The notes under the pieces are model-generated. The model ran no database searches and was not told where the DNA came from. It was given only the letters and a program-made list of their open reading frames with translations. Shown one piece after another: positions 41,997 through 50,680 of a DNA stretch of 64,000 nucleotides. Numbering within the stretch: position 1 is the stretch's first letter; each line of letters begins with the position of its first letter. The DNA is taken from positions 1 to 64,000 of the forward strand of contig JACOUS010000018.1 in the NCBI GenBank assembly GCA_016177735.1, written 5' to 3'. The DNA comes from Ignavibacteriales bacterium (lineage in GTDB: Bacteria > Bacteroidota > Ignavibacteria > Ignavibacteriales > Melioribacteraceae). The position numbers were made by a program, and so were the translations under genes.

Positions 41997-42881
41997 TTAT
42001 TCTCTAGTGGGGTTTATTTTATGTTGTTTTTTCTCTTTCTCGGTTAGTCGTATAGGTACTCGATTATTCTTTATTGCTTTTTCAAATTGTTGATTCTTCC
42101 AAAGCACCTCTTTTCGTTCATACTTTTTACCAGATGTATCCGCTGTGGTTGTTTCTATAATCGTCTTAGTCCATCCATTTTTAGGTGAAAGAATTTCATT
42201 ATATAAATCATTGTCATAACTACTTATCAACATCATACATTTTGCTTTATTACTTTTTTCGAGTAACTCAATATGAAATGATTCATCAATATCATGTTTG
42301 TAGTGATGGCTTCTTTCCATCAAATAGGGCGGATCCATATAAAAGAGCGTTGCCGGTTTGTTCAGAAACATTTCTAATAATTCACGGGCATCTCGATTTT
42401 CAACTCTGATATTTCTCAACCTTTCAACTACTAATGTTAGCCGTTCTGGAAGATTGTACCATCTATTAACTCTTGCTTCTCGGCCATTTCTCGAATAAGA
42501 TTGAGAGAAGGAGAATCCAGCGCCAGTTTCACCAACAGCACCGTTTACAGTCATCATTGTTGATATTAAAAATCTTCTTGCTTTTTCAATAGGTTCGACA
42601 ACAGTAATTTTTTCTCTAGCTAGAAAATATTCTTTTCTAGCATATGGAGTTAATGATATAGCACTGATTAACTTTTCAGGATTTTTTCGTAGTTGCTCGA
42701 ATAAATTTATGATTTGATCGTCCAAATCATTTATAATTTCTAGTGGAGCCGGTTTTTTTGCTAAAGTTAGGGCAGCAGAACCGCAAAATGCTTCGACCCA
42801 AGCATTATGTAGCGGTAGTGAGTTAATGATTTGTGGAGCAATACGGACTTTAGCTCCATAATATCCAAACGCTGGTTTCAT
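41997..42881 (-). CDS. Dam-type (D12 class) N6-adenine DNA methyltransferase
   Basis: 294 aa. Motif X/I region FGYYGAK near the N-terminus, SAM motif EAFCGSAAL (30-38), catalytic DPPY (183-186) in YMDPPYL, and WVEAFCG order fit the alpha-class D12 methylases such as Dam and M.DpnII. It methylates adenine N6 in a short site, which may be protected from a cognate nuclease. It is convergent with the DUF3883 gene and divergent from a truncated restriction endonuclease, so it may be the surviving half of a type II R-M pair, the protective partner of the ParB/SNF2/DUF3883 operon, or both. Confidence 0.9.
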   Translation of the reverse strand: MKPAFGYYGAKVRIAPQIINSLPLHNAWVEAFCGSAALTLAKKPAPLEIINDLDDQIINLFEQLRKNPEKLISAISLTPYARKEYFLAREKITVVEPIEKARRFLISTMMTVNGAVGETGAGFSFSQSYSRNGREARVNRWYNLPERLTLVVERLRNIRVENRDARELLEMFLNKPATLFYMDPPYLMERSHHYKHDIDESFHIELLEKSNKAKCMMLISSYDNDLYNEILSPKNGWTKTIIETTTADTSGKKYERKEVLWKNQQFEKAIKNNRVPIRLTEKEKKQHKINPTRE

Positions 42882-42987
42882 ATAAACAAGATTTAATACA
42901 TTAATAAAATAAAAAATTCTTCATCAAAAAGTATCAATAGCCCGTGAATATTTTTTATATTAATTATGTAATAATTGAATTGCCTAA

Positions 42988-43344
42988 AACTTTAGGAAAG
43001 CAAAACAAAGACTGAGAACCAATGCTAAGAAAATGCCAGTTGAAGCTATAAACGGCTGTTGTTATGGGCGTGTTGTGAAAACAGATAAAGGTGAATATCA
43101 AAAAATTGCCGGACAAAGATTTTGGGAATTAATTTCCGATAACTCTGAATTATATACAGAAATCATAGAGCCGTTGGCATACCAGTCGAAAGAAAGAAAT
43201 ATAGAATATGATAGTGAGTATGCTAAACAGATTAACATTTTCAGTCTCCAATTTGCTAATGAATTTTGTGTTGATGGTGTAATTAACTGGAATAAAATTG
43301 TTCAATTTAATTCAGGGAAAGAAAAAGTTAAGGTCAATTTATGA
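42988..43344 (+). pseudogene. 5'-truncated type II restriction endonuclease
   Basis: The open frame runs from 42988, just after an in-frame TAA, and encodes FRKAKQRLRTNAKK, then VEAINGCCYGRV, GQRFWELISDN, YTEIIEPLAYQSKERN and FCVDGVINWNKIVQFNSGK. The ...AVNGCCYG...GQ.FW..ISG...LY..IIEPL motif order is what I recall from the C-terminal part of certain type II endonucleases (TdeIII/PmeII-like groups). The N-terminal two thirds with the first catalytic acidic residues are absent. An internal ATG at 43033 could start a 103-aa product, but homologous sequence continues upstream of it, so this is a remnant. It diverges from the Dam-type gene. Confidence 0.6.
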
Positions 43345-43397
43345 CCAATAAGTTTAATCTCCTTTTTTATCAACCCCAACAAACACTATAAAATTTT

Positions 43398-44480
43398 ATG
43401 GCGGCAGTGAACGATAAATTTGAAAACAAGTGGACTGAAGAAGAATTAAACATTCTTAAAGAACATTACATATCCAAAGGTTCTAAATATATTGCGGAGT
43501 TGACTAATCGCAGCCGCAGATCGGTTATGAAAAAAGCTGCAAAACTTGGTCTCCGCATTCCGCCGGTTTGGAATGAGGATGAATTACTATTCCTAAAGAG
43601 AAATTACAAAAAGAAGGGTTCACAGTACGTCGCAAAAAAATTGGGTAAAAGTCCCGATGCAGTGATGTTAAAAGCGGCTAAACTGGGGATCAAGTTTGAC
43701 GGTATCCGTCCGTGGGGACCGTGGGAAGATAATTATTTACGAAGGCATTATAACGATAGGAAAAAAGCTTCTATCGCACGCACACTTAAAAGAACGATTC
43801 CTTCTGTTGTTGGCAGAGCTAAAATTCTAAAGCTAAAAGCACAGCGTGCTGAATTATGGTCGGAAAAAGAAAGAAATATTTTACGCGAATTATATCCCGA
43901 TAGAAAGAATTCTATTGCTGAGATTTGTAACATTTTAAAAAGAACACGCCAAGCAGTACTACTGCAAGCACAGTATTTGGGAGTAAGCAGACCCGTGCAT
44001 GATCATGAATGGACGAGGAAAGAAAAAAATTATCTCGCCAAGTTTTACGATAAAAAAACTTATAAAGAAATTGCAAAGGATCTCGGCTTAACTCAAAGTG
44101 CGGTTTCACATCAAGTGAACAGAATGGGATTGAAACAACGCGAACCGGGAAGACTGTGGACGGAAGAAGAAAAAGAATTTATCAGACAGAATTATAAAAA
44201 AATGCCGAGCAGAGAAATTGCCCGGCGGCTGAACAGAAGTATTGATGCAATAATTAACAGTGCCGGTCCGCTCGGAATTAGTGCCGGTCGTCCTCGCCCG
44301 TGGAATGAAGAGGATAAAGAGTATATCAAAAAAAAATATGGGCAGATTCCTTTGGAAGAAATAGCGTCAGTTTTAGGACGAAGCCCGCTAGCCGTATATG
44401 CTGCAGCTATAAAATTAAAACTGACAAGACAGAGAAAAACACGTTCTAAAAAAGAAGCGGCGGCTCTTCCACTTGAATAA
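43398..44480 (+). CDS. Protein of seven tandem Myb/SANT-like helix-turn-helix repeats
   Basis: 360 aa made of seven ~47-residue units, each starting with a Trp-containing (K/V/P/L/E)W(T/N/G/S) and matching W..E(E/K)...L...Y.......IA..L.R...AV...A..LG(I/L). Unit starts are near residues 12, 58, 105, 154, 204, 254 and 304. Single units are homeodomain-like three-helix bundles that bind DNA or scan nucleic acid in related phage and bacterial proteins. No catalytic domain is attached. The C-terminus is basic (RQRKTRSKKE). It lies between the restriction remnant and queF and could be a modular DNA-binding protein of the accessory block or an independent regulator. Confidence 0.8.
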   Translation: MAAVNDKFENKWTEEELNILKEHYISKGSKYIAELTNRSRRSVMKKAAKLGLRIPPVWNEDELLFLKRNYKKKGSQYVAKKLGKSPDAVMLKAAKLGIKFDGIRPWGPWEDNYLRRHYNDRKKASIARTLKRTIPSVVGRAKILKLKAQRAELWSEKERNILRELYPDRKNSIAEICNILKRTRQAVLLQAQYLGVSRPVHDHEWTRKEKNYLAKFYDKKTYKEIAKDLGLTQSAVSHQVNRMGLKQREPGRLWTEEEKEFIRQNYKKMPSREIARRLNRSIDAIINSAGPLGISAGRPRPWNEEDKEYIKKKYGQIPLEEIASVLGRSPLAVYAAAIKLKLTRQRKTRSKKEAAALPLE

Positions 44481-44549
44481 ATTTATCATCAATTTTGTAC
44501 GTGTAAAAATTTTACCGTAAGTAATAGGCTAACAAAACAATAACAAGCT

Positions 44550-44924
44550 ATGTCTGATAAAACAAAAATCCTCGAAATATTTGCGAACCCTAATCCCGAA
44601 AGAGATTACACAATAATTCATAATGCGCCGGAGTTTACTTCGCTGTGTCCGAAAACCGGTCAGCCCGATTTTGCAACGATAATTCTCGAATATATTCCCG
44701 ATAAAATTTGTGTCGAGCTGAAGAGCTACAAATTCTATCTGCAGTCTTACCGCAATGATGGAATCTTCTTCGAAGCCGTAACAAATAAAATTCTCGATGA
44801 TCTCGTAAAAGTCTGCAAGCCTCGCTACATGAAAATAACTGCAAAGTTCAACACACGCGGCGGCATTCACTCCGAAATTATTGCCGAGCAGAGAAGAAAA
44901 AAACTCAAGAAAAAATTTGTCTGA
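44550..44924 (+). CDS. queF: NADPH-dependent preQ0 reductase QueF
   Basis: 124 aa, the short unimodular form. The active Cys is in [16 protein letters not shown], and the QueF signature [16 protein letters not shown] provides the preQ0/NADPH-binding residues. It reduces preQ0 to preQ1, committing the pathway to queuosine in tRNA. With queC upstream, the pair probably formed one locus now split by accessory DNA. Confidence 0.93.
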   Translation: MSDKTKILEIFANPNPERDYTIIHNAPEFTSLCPKTGQPDFATIILEYIPDKICVELKSYKFYLQSYRNDGIFFEAVTNKILDDLVKVCKPRYMKITAKFNTRGGIHSEIIAEQRRKKLKKKFV

Positions 44925-44940
44925 AGACCCTCGTTTGAAT

Positions 44941-45056
44941 AACCAAATACCAAGAAACAAATCACAAATTATGAGGGAAAATATTTCCGAAAAATCCTTC
45001 GTTCCTCGTACTTCGTACTTGAGATTTGTTTATTGTGATTTGTCTGGTGCTTGGTT
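44941..45056. repeat. Inverted repeat between queF and tyrosine phenol-lyase
   Basis: The left arm AACCAAATACCAAGAAACAA plus ATCACAA (44941-44967) is largely complementary to TTGTGATTTGTCTGGTGC plus TTGGTT (45033-45056). The loop contains the CCTCGTACTTCGTACTTGAG module. A 77-codon frame crossing it is repeat-derived. Confidence 0.65.
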
Positions 45057-45119
45057 ACCTGTATTTGATAATTGCAATTTTATATCAATAATAAATTTTA
45101 AGAATGACGGGTAAAAAAC

Positions 45120-46508
45120 ATGGCAAAGAAAAATATTAAGCACAGTTGGGCTGAACCGTACAAAATAAAAATGGTTGAGCCGATCAAAATGACAACACGC
45201 GACTACCGCGAGATAGCTGCAAAGGAAGCCGGCTACAATACATTCCTATTAAAATCGGAAGATGTTTACATCGATCTATTAACCGACAGCGGCACAAACG
45301 CAATGAGCGATTATCAATGGGCTGGGTTAATGCTCGGCGATGAAGCTTATGCCGGAAGCAGAAATTTTTATTACTTGTGGGATAACGTAAAAAAATATTA
45401 CGGAATGCCTTTTTTCGTGCCAACACATCAAGGGCGCGCCGCAGAACACATGATTTCAAAAATTATGATTAAACCCGGCGACTTCATTCCGGGTAATATG
45501 TATTTCACCACAACGCGTGTTCATCAAGAACTTGCCGGCGGAACTTTTGTTGATGTAATTGTTGATGAAGCACACGATGCACAGAATTCACATCCATTCA
45601 AAGGAAATATTGATCCGCAAAAATTGGAAGACTTAATTAAAAAAGTTGGACCGAAAAAAATTCCATATGTAAGCATGGCTGGTCCGGTTAACATGGCTGG
45701 CGGTCAGCCGTTCTCGATGGAAAACTTAAAACAGATTTACAAGCTCACACAAAAACACGGCATTAAACTTTGGTTCGATGCAACGCGTGCAACCGAGAAT
45801 GCTTACTTCATCAAAATGAAAGAGAAAGGCTACGGCGGAAAATCTATTGCGGCAATTCTACTTGAAATGTGTTCGTACTTTGACGGGCTGTGGGTGAGCG
45901 CAAAAAAAGATTTGATGGTTAACATCGGCGGATTTCTTGCAACACGAAACAAAAAAGTTTACGAAGAAGCGCGCAACATGGTTGTCATTTACGAAGGGCT
46001 TCACACGTACGGCGGACTTGCCGGACGCGATATGGAAGCAATGGCGCGCGGAATTGAAGAGATGGTCAAGTTCGAAAATATCAGTATGCGCGTTCGCCAG
46101 GTTGAATACTGCGGCGCACAATTGGAAAAATACGGAATACCGCTCGTATATCCTTTCGGCGGTCATGCAATATTTCTGGATGCTAAAAGATTCTTGCCTC
46201 ATTTGAAACAAGATGTTTTCCCTTCTCAAACACTCGCTTCGGAAATTTATGTTGACAGCGGCGTGCGTGGAATGGAACGCGGTATCGTTTCATCCGGGCG
46301 CGATCCGAAAACCGGAAAACACCGTTACCCGAAACTTGAACTTGTACGATTAACTTTCCCGCGAAGAGTTTACACGCAGTCTCACATTGATGTTATGGTT
46401 GAATCGATAGCCGAAGTTTTTGATCAGCGAAAGAAAGTTAAGGGATTGAAGATGGTTTACGAGCCGAAGTATCTGCGCTTCTTCCAGGCAAAATTTGCAA
46501 AATTGTAA
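45120..46508 (+). CDS. tpl: Tyrosine phenol-lyase
   Basis: 462 aa, beta-eliminating lyase family (PLP). Aligning from memory with Citrobacter freundii TPL, the Schiff-base lysine is K263 in SAKKDLMVN. The residues that distinguish TPL from tryptophanase are TPL-like: T130 in YFTTTR (Asp in E. coli tryptophanase), R387 in GMERG (Ile in tryptophanase) and F454 in LRFFQ (His in tryptophanase). The enzyme splits tyrosine into phenol, pyruvate and ammonia, so it supports amino-acid catabolism, fitting the peptidase-rich genome. It may act reversibly. The start ATG follows GGGTAAAAAAC. Confidence 0.85.
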   Translation: MAKKNIKHSWAEPYKIKMVEPIKMTTRDYREIAAKEAGYNTFLLKSEDVYIDLLTDSGTNAMSDYQWAGLMLGDEAYAGSRNFYYLWDNVKKYYGMPFFVPTHQGRAAEHMISKIMIKPGDFIPGNMYFTTTRVHQELAGGTFVDVIVDEAHDAQNSHPFKGNIDPQKLEDLIKKVGPKKIPYVSMAGPVNMAGGQPFSMENLKQIYKLTQKHGIKLWFDATRATENAYFIKMKEKGYGGKSIAAILLEMCSYFDGLWVSAKKDLMVNIGGFLATRNKKVYEEARNMVVIYEGLHTYGGLAGRDMEAMARGIEEMVKFENISMRVRQVEYCGAQLEKYGIPLVYPFGGHAIFLDAKRFLPHLKQDVFPSQTLASEIYVDSGVRGMERGIVSSGRDPKTGKHRYPKLELVRLTFPRRVYTQSHIDVMVESIAEVFDQRKKVKGLKMVYEPKYLRFFQAKFAKL

Positions 46509-46550
46509 TCCATTTATTTACATTCATTTTAGTTTATTAAGAAATTATGA

Positions 46551-46573
46551 AGGGGCGGGGTTTCCTCGCCCCT
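46551..46573 (+). terminator. GC-rich hairpin between tpl and glnD
   Basis: AGGGGCG (46551-46557) pairs with CGCCCCT (46567-46573) across a 9-base loop. It lies 13 bases before the glnD start and lacks a T tract, so it could terminate tpl transcripts or influence glnD translation. Confidence 0.45.
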
Positions 46574-46585
46574 AATTTATATACT

Positions 46586-49144
46586 ATGATTGATCGTGCA
46601 CTAAAATTAAAAGAAAAATTTTTAGAAAGCCGCGAGCGCGTTTTCGATGATCCGGAACTGCAAAAAGATCCGATACAATTCTGCATCACCTATTCTCTGC
46701 TTGTTGAAGAGTACATCGTTAAAGCTCTCCATGAATTTCATTTGAACTGTGCGCTGGCTTCGGTCGGAAGCTTCAGCCGCCGTGAACTTTCTCCTTTTTC
46801 AGACATTGACGTGATGCTCATATTTGATAAAGTTGCCGGCAACGAAAAACTGATTAAAGACTGCGTTACAATACTGTGGGATTCCGGAATTGAAGTTTCG
46901 CACACAGTACGTGATTTCACCGATATAAAAAAGTTTTTGAAAGAAGATCTCCACGCATTCACTCAATTTTTTGAAACAAGATTTATTCTCGGCAATGCAA
47001 AAGTTTATAACGATTGGCGTAAAAAGGTTTTTGAACCTCTCAAAGATTCTCACAAGAAACAACTTATCTACGAATTCTTTGAAGATGTGAAGATGCGCTA
47101 TCAAAAGTTCGGTGATTCAGCGAAAGTTCTCGAACCGAATGTTAAATACACAGCCGGTGGTCTGCGCGATATCCAAGTTGTTGAATGGATCTACTCGCTG
47201 AAGAACGAAATATTTTTAACAAGTCAGGAAGAAATTACACAGACGGAATATTTTCTGCAGATCATAAAAGAGAATAAAATTTTGATACCGCGTGCGGCGG
47301 CACGTTTGTATGAAAGTTTTAAACTCGTAATCAATACGCGCAATCATCTTCACCTGATTTCGAAACACAAAAACGACCGCCTCGAATTTTCATATCAGGA
47401 AAAAATTGCATCCGCTTTCGGCTACTCTGCCGATAACTGGCAAGCGTTCATGAAAAAATATTTTGAAGCGGCAAATGTTATAAAAAGATTTTCGCGGACG
47501 ATGATAAAACGTTTTGAAGAAGAGGTTGCCCAGCACATTTCCGATTATCTGGCAATTCAGCTCGATGAAGATTTTTTTCTGAAGAACGGAGTTATTTCCA
47601 TCGGCGAAAAAGTGAGTTTATCTTTATCAACAATTTTGCGCGCATTTTATTACAGAGGTTTGTACGAAGCGCGCTTCGATGAAAATCTTCGCTCGCAGAT
47701 AATTGAAGCGGTGTTTGATCATGAAGAAACACGAAATCTTGAACATCAATCGTCAGTTTTCTTCAGGGAAATTTTGAAGCTTCCGAAAAATGTCGGCAAA
47801 ACTTTAGAAGTAATGAACGAACTCGGCGTGCTTGCTGCATTTCTGCCGGAGTTTAAAGAATTGGTCGGATTCTTCCAGCCGGGCGTTTATCATTGTTACA
47901 CTGCTGATGAGCACACACTCATTGCTTTGAATAATCTTGAAAATCTTTCTGTGCAAAATCATTTTATGGGAAAACTTTTTAGCGGAATTCCGCGCAAAGA
48001 TTTGCTCTATCTCTCGGTTCTATTTCATGATATCGCAAAGCCGATCAGCGTTTCCGGTCATGAAATTATCGGTGCGGAAATTGCCAACTCGATAATGGAA
48101 AGATTGGGATTCGATCAAAAAGAAATTCAGGCTGTTCAATTTCTCGTTCGCCATCATTTAACAATGGAACAAGTTGCTTTCAGAAGAAATTTGAACGACC
48201 CGACAACACTCAATAATTTTGCGGCAATTTTCCCGAACACAGATTGGCTCGATCTTCTTTATCTTCTCACTTATGCCGATCTCTCCGCTGTCTCTCAAGT
48301 TGTGTGGACCCAATGGAAAAGCGATCTGCTTTTTGAACTATACCGCAAAACAAAATTGATGCTTGAAGATCGAATCACCGGTCAAGAACTTCTTGCCGCT
48401 TCGATGCAAGAATTTATCAGCAGTGCCGAACGTTACGACGATAGTTTCAAAGATCATATCGAATCAATTGATGATCTCGGCTATGTTCATCATTTTACGC
48501 AAGATGAAATTAATCAGCACATCGAAGAGATTGAAAAGGGCTCATCCGTTTCAATATTCTTTAAAGAAGATGGCGGCTTCACATCCGTTACGATAATAAC
48601 GAGAGATTCCGATGCTTTGCTTTCGCGTTTGTGCGGTGCTCTTTCGATCAACGATCTCAACATTCACGATGCGAAAATTTTTACGCGCAAAGACGGAATT
48701 GTAATTGATACGTTTAATGTTACCGATTTTAGAACCGGCGGCTACGTTGATAAACTGAGATATTCCAAAATTGAGAACGATCTTAATCTTGCCATTTTCA
48801 ATCAACTGCAGATCACAAAAGAATTCAGCAAGATAAAATCAAAATGGTGGCGGCTGGAAAACAAACTTTTCAAACGCAAAGGAAGAGTAAAAATTGTTTT
48901 TGAAAAACACGACAAGTACACAATCATAGATGTTTACTCGCCCGACCGGCTTGGACTTCTTTATCAAATCACAAAAAAAATGAACGAGCTCGGTCTTTCG
49001 ATCTACTTTGCAAAGATTGCTACGCAAGGTGATAACGTAGTTGATGCTTTTTATATTTTGGATCGCAACAGAAAAAAAATTTCCAAAGAGAATTACGAAC
49101 TTATTTCTGTTGAATTAACTGAAACAATAAATGAAATGTTATAG
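46586..49144 (+). CDS. glnD: GlnD-type [protein-PII] uridylyltransferase/uridylyl-removing enzyme
   Basis: 852 aa from the ATG at 46586 (MIDRALKLKEKF); an earlier frame would cross the hairpin. Domain order: nucleotidyltransferase with GSFSRRELSPFSDIDVM (metal Asps in DID), the helical GlnE-like region with TAGGLRDIQVVEW, an HD domain with LFHDIAKPIS and HHLTMEQVAF, and two C-terminal ACT domains (VTIITRDSDALLSRLCGALS; IIDVYSPDRLGLLYQITKKM). It modifies PII according to glutamine level. No glnB or glnK gene is visible here. Confidence 0.9.
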   Translation: MIDRALKLKEKFLESRERVFDDPELQKDPIQFCITYSLLVEEYIVKALHEFHLNCALASVGSFSRRELSPFSDIDVMLIFDKVAGNEKLIKDCVTILWDSGIEVSHTVRDFTDIKKFLKEDLHAFTQFFETRFILGNAKVYNDWRKKVFEPLKDSHKKQLIYEFFEDVKMRYQKFGDSAKVLEPNVKYTAGGLRDIQVVEWIYSLKNEIFLTSQEEITQTEYFLQIIKENKILIPRAAARLYESFKLVINTRNHLHLISKHKNDRLEFSYQEKIASAFGYSADNWQAFMKKYFEAANVIKRFSRTMIKRFEEEVAQHISDYLAIQLDEDFFLKNGVISIGEKVSLSLSTILRAFYYRGLYEARFDENLRSQIIEAVFDHEETRNLEHQSSVFFREILKLPKNVGKTLEVMNELGVLAAFLPEFKELVGFFQPGVYHCYTADEHTLIALNNLENLSVQNHFMGKLFSGIPRKDLLYLSVLFHDIAKPISVSGHEIIGAEIANSIMERLGFDQKEIQAVQFLVRHHLTMEQVAFRRNLNDPTTLNNFAAIFPNTDWLDLLYLLTYADLSAVSQVVWTQWKSDLLFELYRKTKLMLEDRITGQELLAASMQEFISSAERYDDSFKDHIESIDDLGYVHHFTQDEINQHIEEIEKGSSVSIFFKEDGGFTSVTIITRDSDALLSRLCGALSINDLNIHDAKIFTRKDGIVIDTFNVTDFRTGGYVDKLRYSKIENDLNLAIFNQLQITKEFSKIKSKWWRLENKLFKRKGRVKIVFEKHDKYTIIDVYSPDRLGLLYQITKKMNELGLSIYFAKIATQGDNVVDAFYILDRNRKKISKENYELISVELTETINEML

Positions 49145-49152
49145 GTGCTAAT

Positions 49153-49980
49153 GTGAATTTTATGGACAGAACAAATCCAATTGGATTTTTTGATTCGGGA
49201 ATCGGCGGATTAACCGTAGTGAAATCGGTTACTGAAATACTGCCGAACGAAAACATAGTTTATTTCGGAGATACTGCACGTGTTCCGTACGGCGGCAAAT
49301 CGAATGATACAGTAGTTGAATACACCATTCAAGCGGCAAATTTTCTCTTGAGAAAAAATATTAAACTGCTTGTTGTTGCTTGCAATACTGCTTCCTCCGT
49401 TGCACTCAAAGAGTTAAAAAAATTTCTCACTATTCCGGTAATTGGAATGATTGAACCCGGTTCCAAGATGGCTCTGCAAGAAACAAAAAAAGGAATTGTC
49501 GGTGTCATCGGTACAAGATCAACAATCGGGAATAAAGCATACTCGAACGAAATAAAAAGATTGAATCCGAAAACCAAAGTGTACGAAAAAGCTTGTCCGT
49601 TGTTTGTTCCGCTTGCAGAAGAAGGATGGATAAACAATAAAGTTACCGGACTTGTTGCCAAAGAATATTTAACCGAACTGAAAGAGAAAAAAATTGATAC
49701 GCTTGTTCTCGCTTGTACACATTACCCGATTCTCAACGAAGTAATTCAGAAGGCTGTCGGTAAAAATGTAAAACTTGTTCATTCGGGAATTCCGGCGGCG
49801 AGAATTGTAGAAGAATATCTCAACGGAAGAGGATTGCGGAATATTTCCAACCAGCTTGGCAAACGAGAATTTTACGTCAGCGATGTGCCTTCCAAATTTC
49901 AGGAAATAGCCGAAATATTTCTGGGCAAAAAAATTACACACCTTCACAAAGTGGAACTGGACGAATTAACTAACGAATGA
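49153..49980 (+). CDS. murI: Glutamate racemase
   Basis: 275 aa. Catalytic residues: Asp14 in GFFDSGIGG, Cys77 in VVACNTASS, and Cys188 in LACTHYPIL. It provides D-glutamate for peptidoglycan in the cytosol. The GTG at 49153 has an AGGTG site and is only 8 bases after glnD; an ATG at 49162 is possible. It converges on the NUDIX gene across a repeat. Confidence 0.93.
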   Translation: MNFMDRTNPIGFFDSGIGGLTVVKSVTEILPNENIVYFGDTARVPYGGKSNDTVVEYTIQAANFLLRKNIKLLVVACNTASSVALKELKKFLTIPVIGMIEPGSKMALQETKKGIVGVIGTRSTIGNKAYSNEIKRLNPKTKVYEKACPLFVPLAEEGWINNKVTGLVAKEYLTELKEKKIDTLVLACTHYPILNEVIQKAVGKNVKLVHSGIPAARIVEEYLNGRGLRNISNQLGKREFYVSDVPSKFQEIAEIFLGKKITHLHKVELDELTNE

Positions 49981-50046
49981 AGAGTGTAGAACGCAGAGCT
50001 CAGAATTAAAAATTTCATTCTGCATTCTGCACTCTACGTTCTGCGT
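49981..50046. repeat. Inverted repeat between murI and the NUDIX gene
   Basis: GAGTGTAGAACGCAGAG and CTCAGAATT (49982-50008) are mirrored by ATTCTGCATTCTGCACTC and TACGTTCTGCGTTC (50017-50046). It forms a long imperfect hairpin between convergent genes and enters the NUDIX coding sequence. Confidence 0.75.
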
Positions 50047-50569
50047 TCAATCGCAGCATTGTTATCCCGCAGATCGTTTTTGCATCAACAATTTCTCCGT
50101 TACAGATTTTTTTATCAATTTCATCGAGAGTCAATTCAAAAACTTCGATTCCTTCTTCGCCTTCTTCACGGGCATGATCGCCGGGTTCCAAATTTTCTGC
50201 AAGATAAATGTGAAGCACTTCATCGCAGAAACCGGGTGTTGTGTAAATCTTGCCGAGCTTTGTAATTTTTTTTGAAGTGTAACCGGTCTCTTCCGTCAAT
50301 TCACGCGAAGCACATTCTTGCGGATCTTCTCCGGGTTCAAGTTTGCCGGCTGGTAATTCGAGAATCGTTTCATTGTGAGGATAACGGTACTGTGTAATTA
50401 AAATTATTTTGCCGTCGTTTGTAACCGGCGCAACAACAGCACCTCCGGGATGCACAGCAACTTGCCGCTCTGCTTTGTTGCCGGTTCCGTTATATATTAT
50501 TTCATCAACTTTTACGTCAAAAACTTTTCCGCGAAAAACTGTATGCGACTTTGTTACAGTGAAATTCAT
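50015..50569 (-). CDS. NUDIX hydrolase, ADP-ribose pyrophosphatase-like
   Basis: 184 aa. The NUDIX box is AGKLEPGEDPQECASRE followed by LTEETGY, matching Gx5Ex7REUxEExGU. The N-terminal VFRGKVFDVKVDEI and AVHPGGAVVAPV, and FCDEVLHIYLAE downstream, fit the ADP-ribose pyrophosphatase/GDP-mannose hydrolase group. It cleaves nucleoside diphosphate derivatives in the cytosol. The last ~11 residues (LNAERRVQNAE) are encoded by the intergenic repeat, so the natural C-terminus has been replaced or extended. Confidence 0.87.
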   Translation of the reverse strand: MNFTVTKSHTVFRGKVFDVKVDEIIYNGTGNKAERQVAVHPGGAVVAPVTNDGKIILITQYRYPHNETILELPAGKLEPGEDPQECASRELTEETGYTSKKITKLGKIYTTPGFCDEVLHIYLAENLEPGDHAREEGEEGIEVFELTLDEIDKKICNGEIVDAKTICGITMLRLNAERRVQNAE

Positions 50570-50680
50570 TCTTAACCCAAATTTGTTCAGCGCAAATATA
50601 CATTGATAGGTGCAAAGTTGAATTGCATATAGGAATTATTTAGATTGCTTTCAGCCCATCGAAGAAAGGAAGGATTGTTT

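Noticed and set aside
37767-42881. DISARM, BREX or a classical type I/III R-M system
   Set aside because: No DUF1998, PglZ, BrxC/BrxL, HsdS/HsdR or Res/Mod-type subunit is present; only SNF2 and a methylase are shared with DISARM class 1.
43033-43344. Intact 103-aa gene beginning at the ATG at 43033
   Set aside because: Endonuclease-like sequence (AKQRLRTNAKK) continues upstream of this ATG in the same frame, so it is better read as a truncated gene.
44881-45114. 77-codon plus-strand frame after queF
   Set aside because: It starts inside queF and is encoded by the inverted repeat at 44941-45056.
45120-46508. Tryptophanase (TnaA)
   Set aside because: The three substrate-pocket positions I could place match tyrosine phenol-lyase, not tryptophanase.
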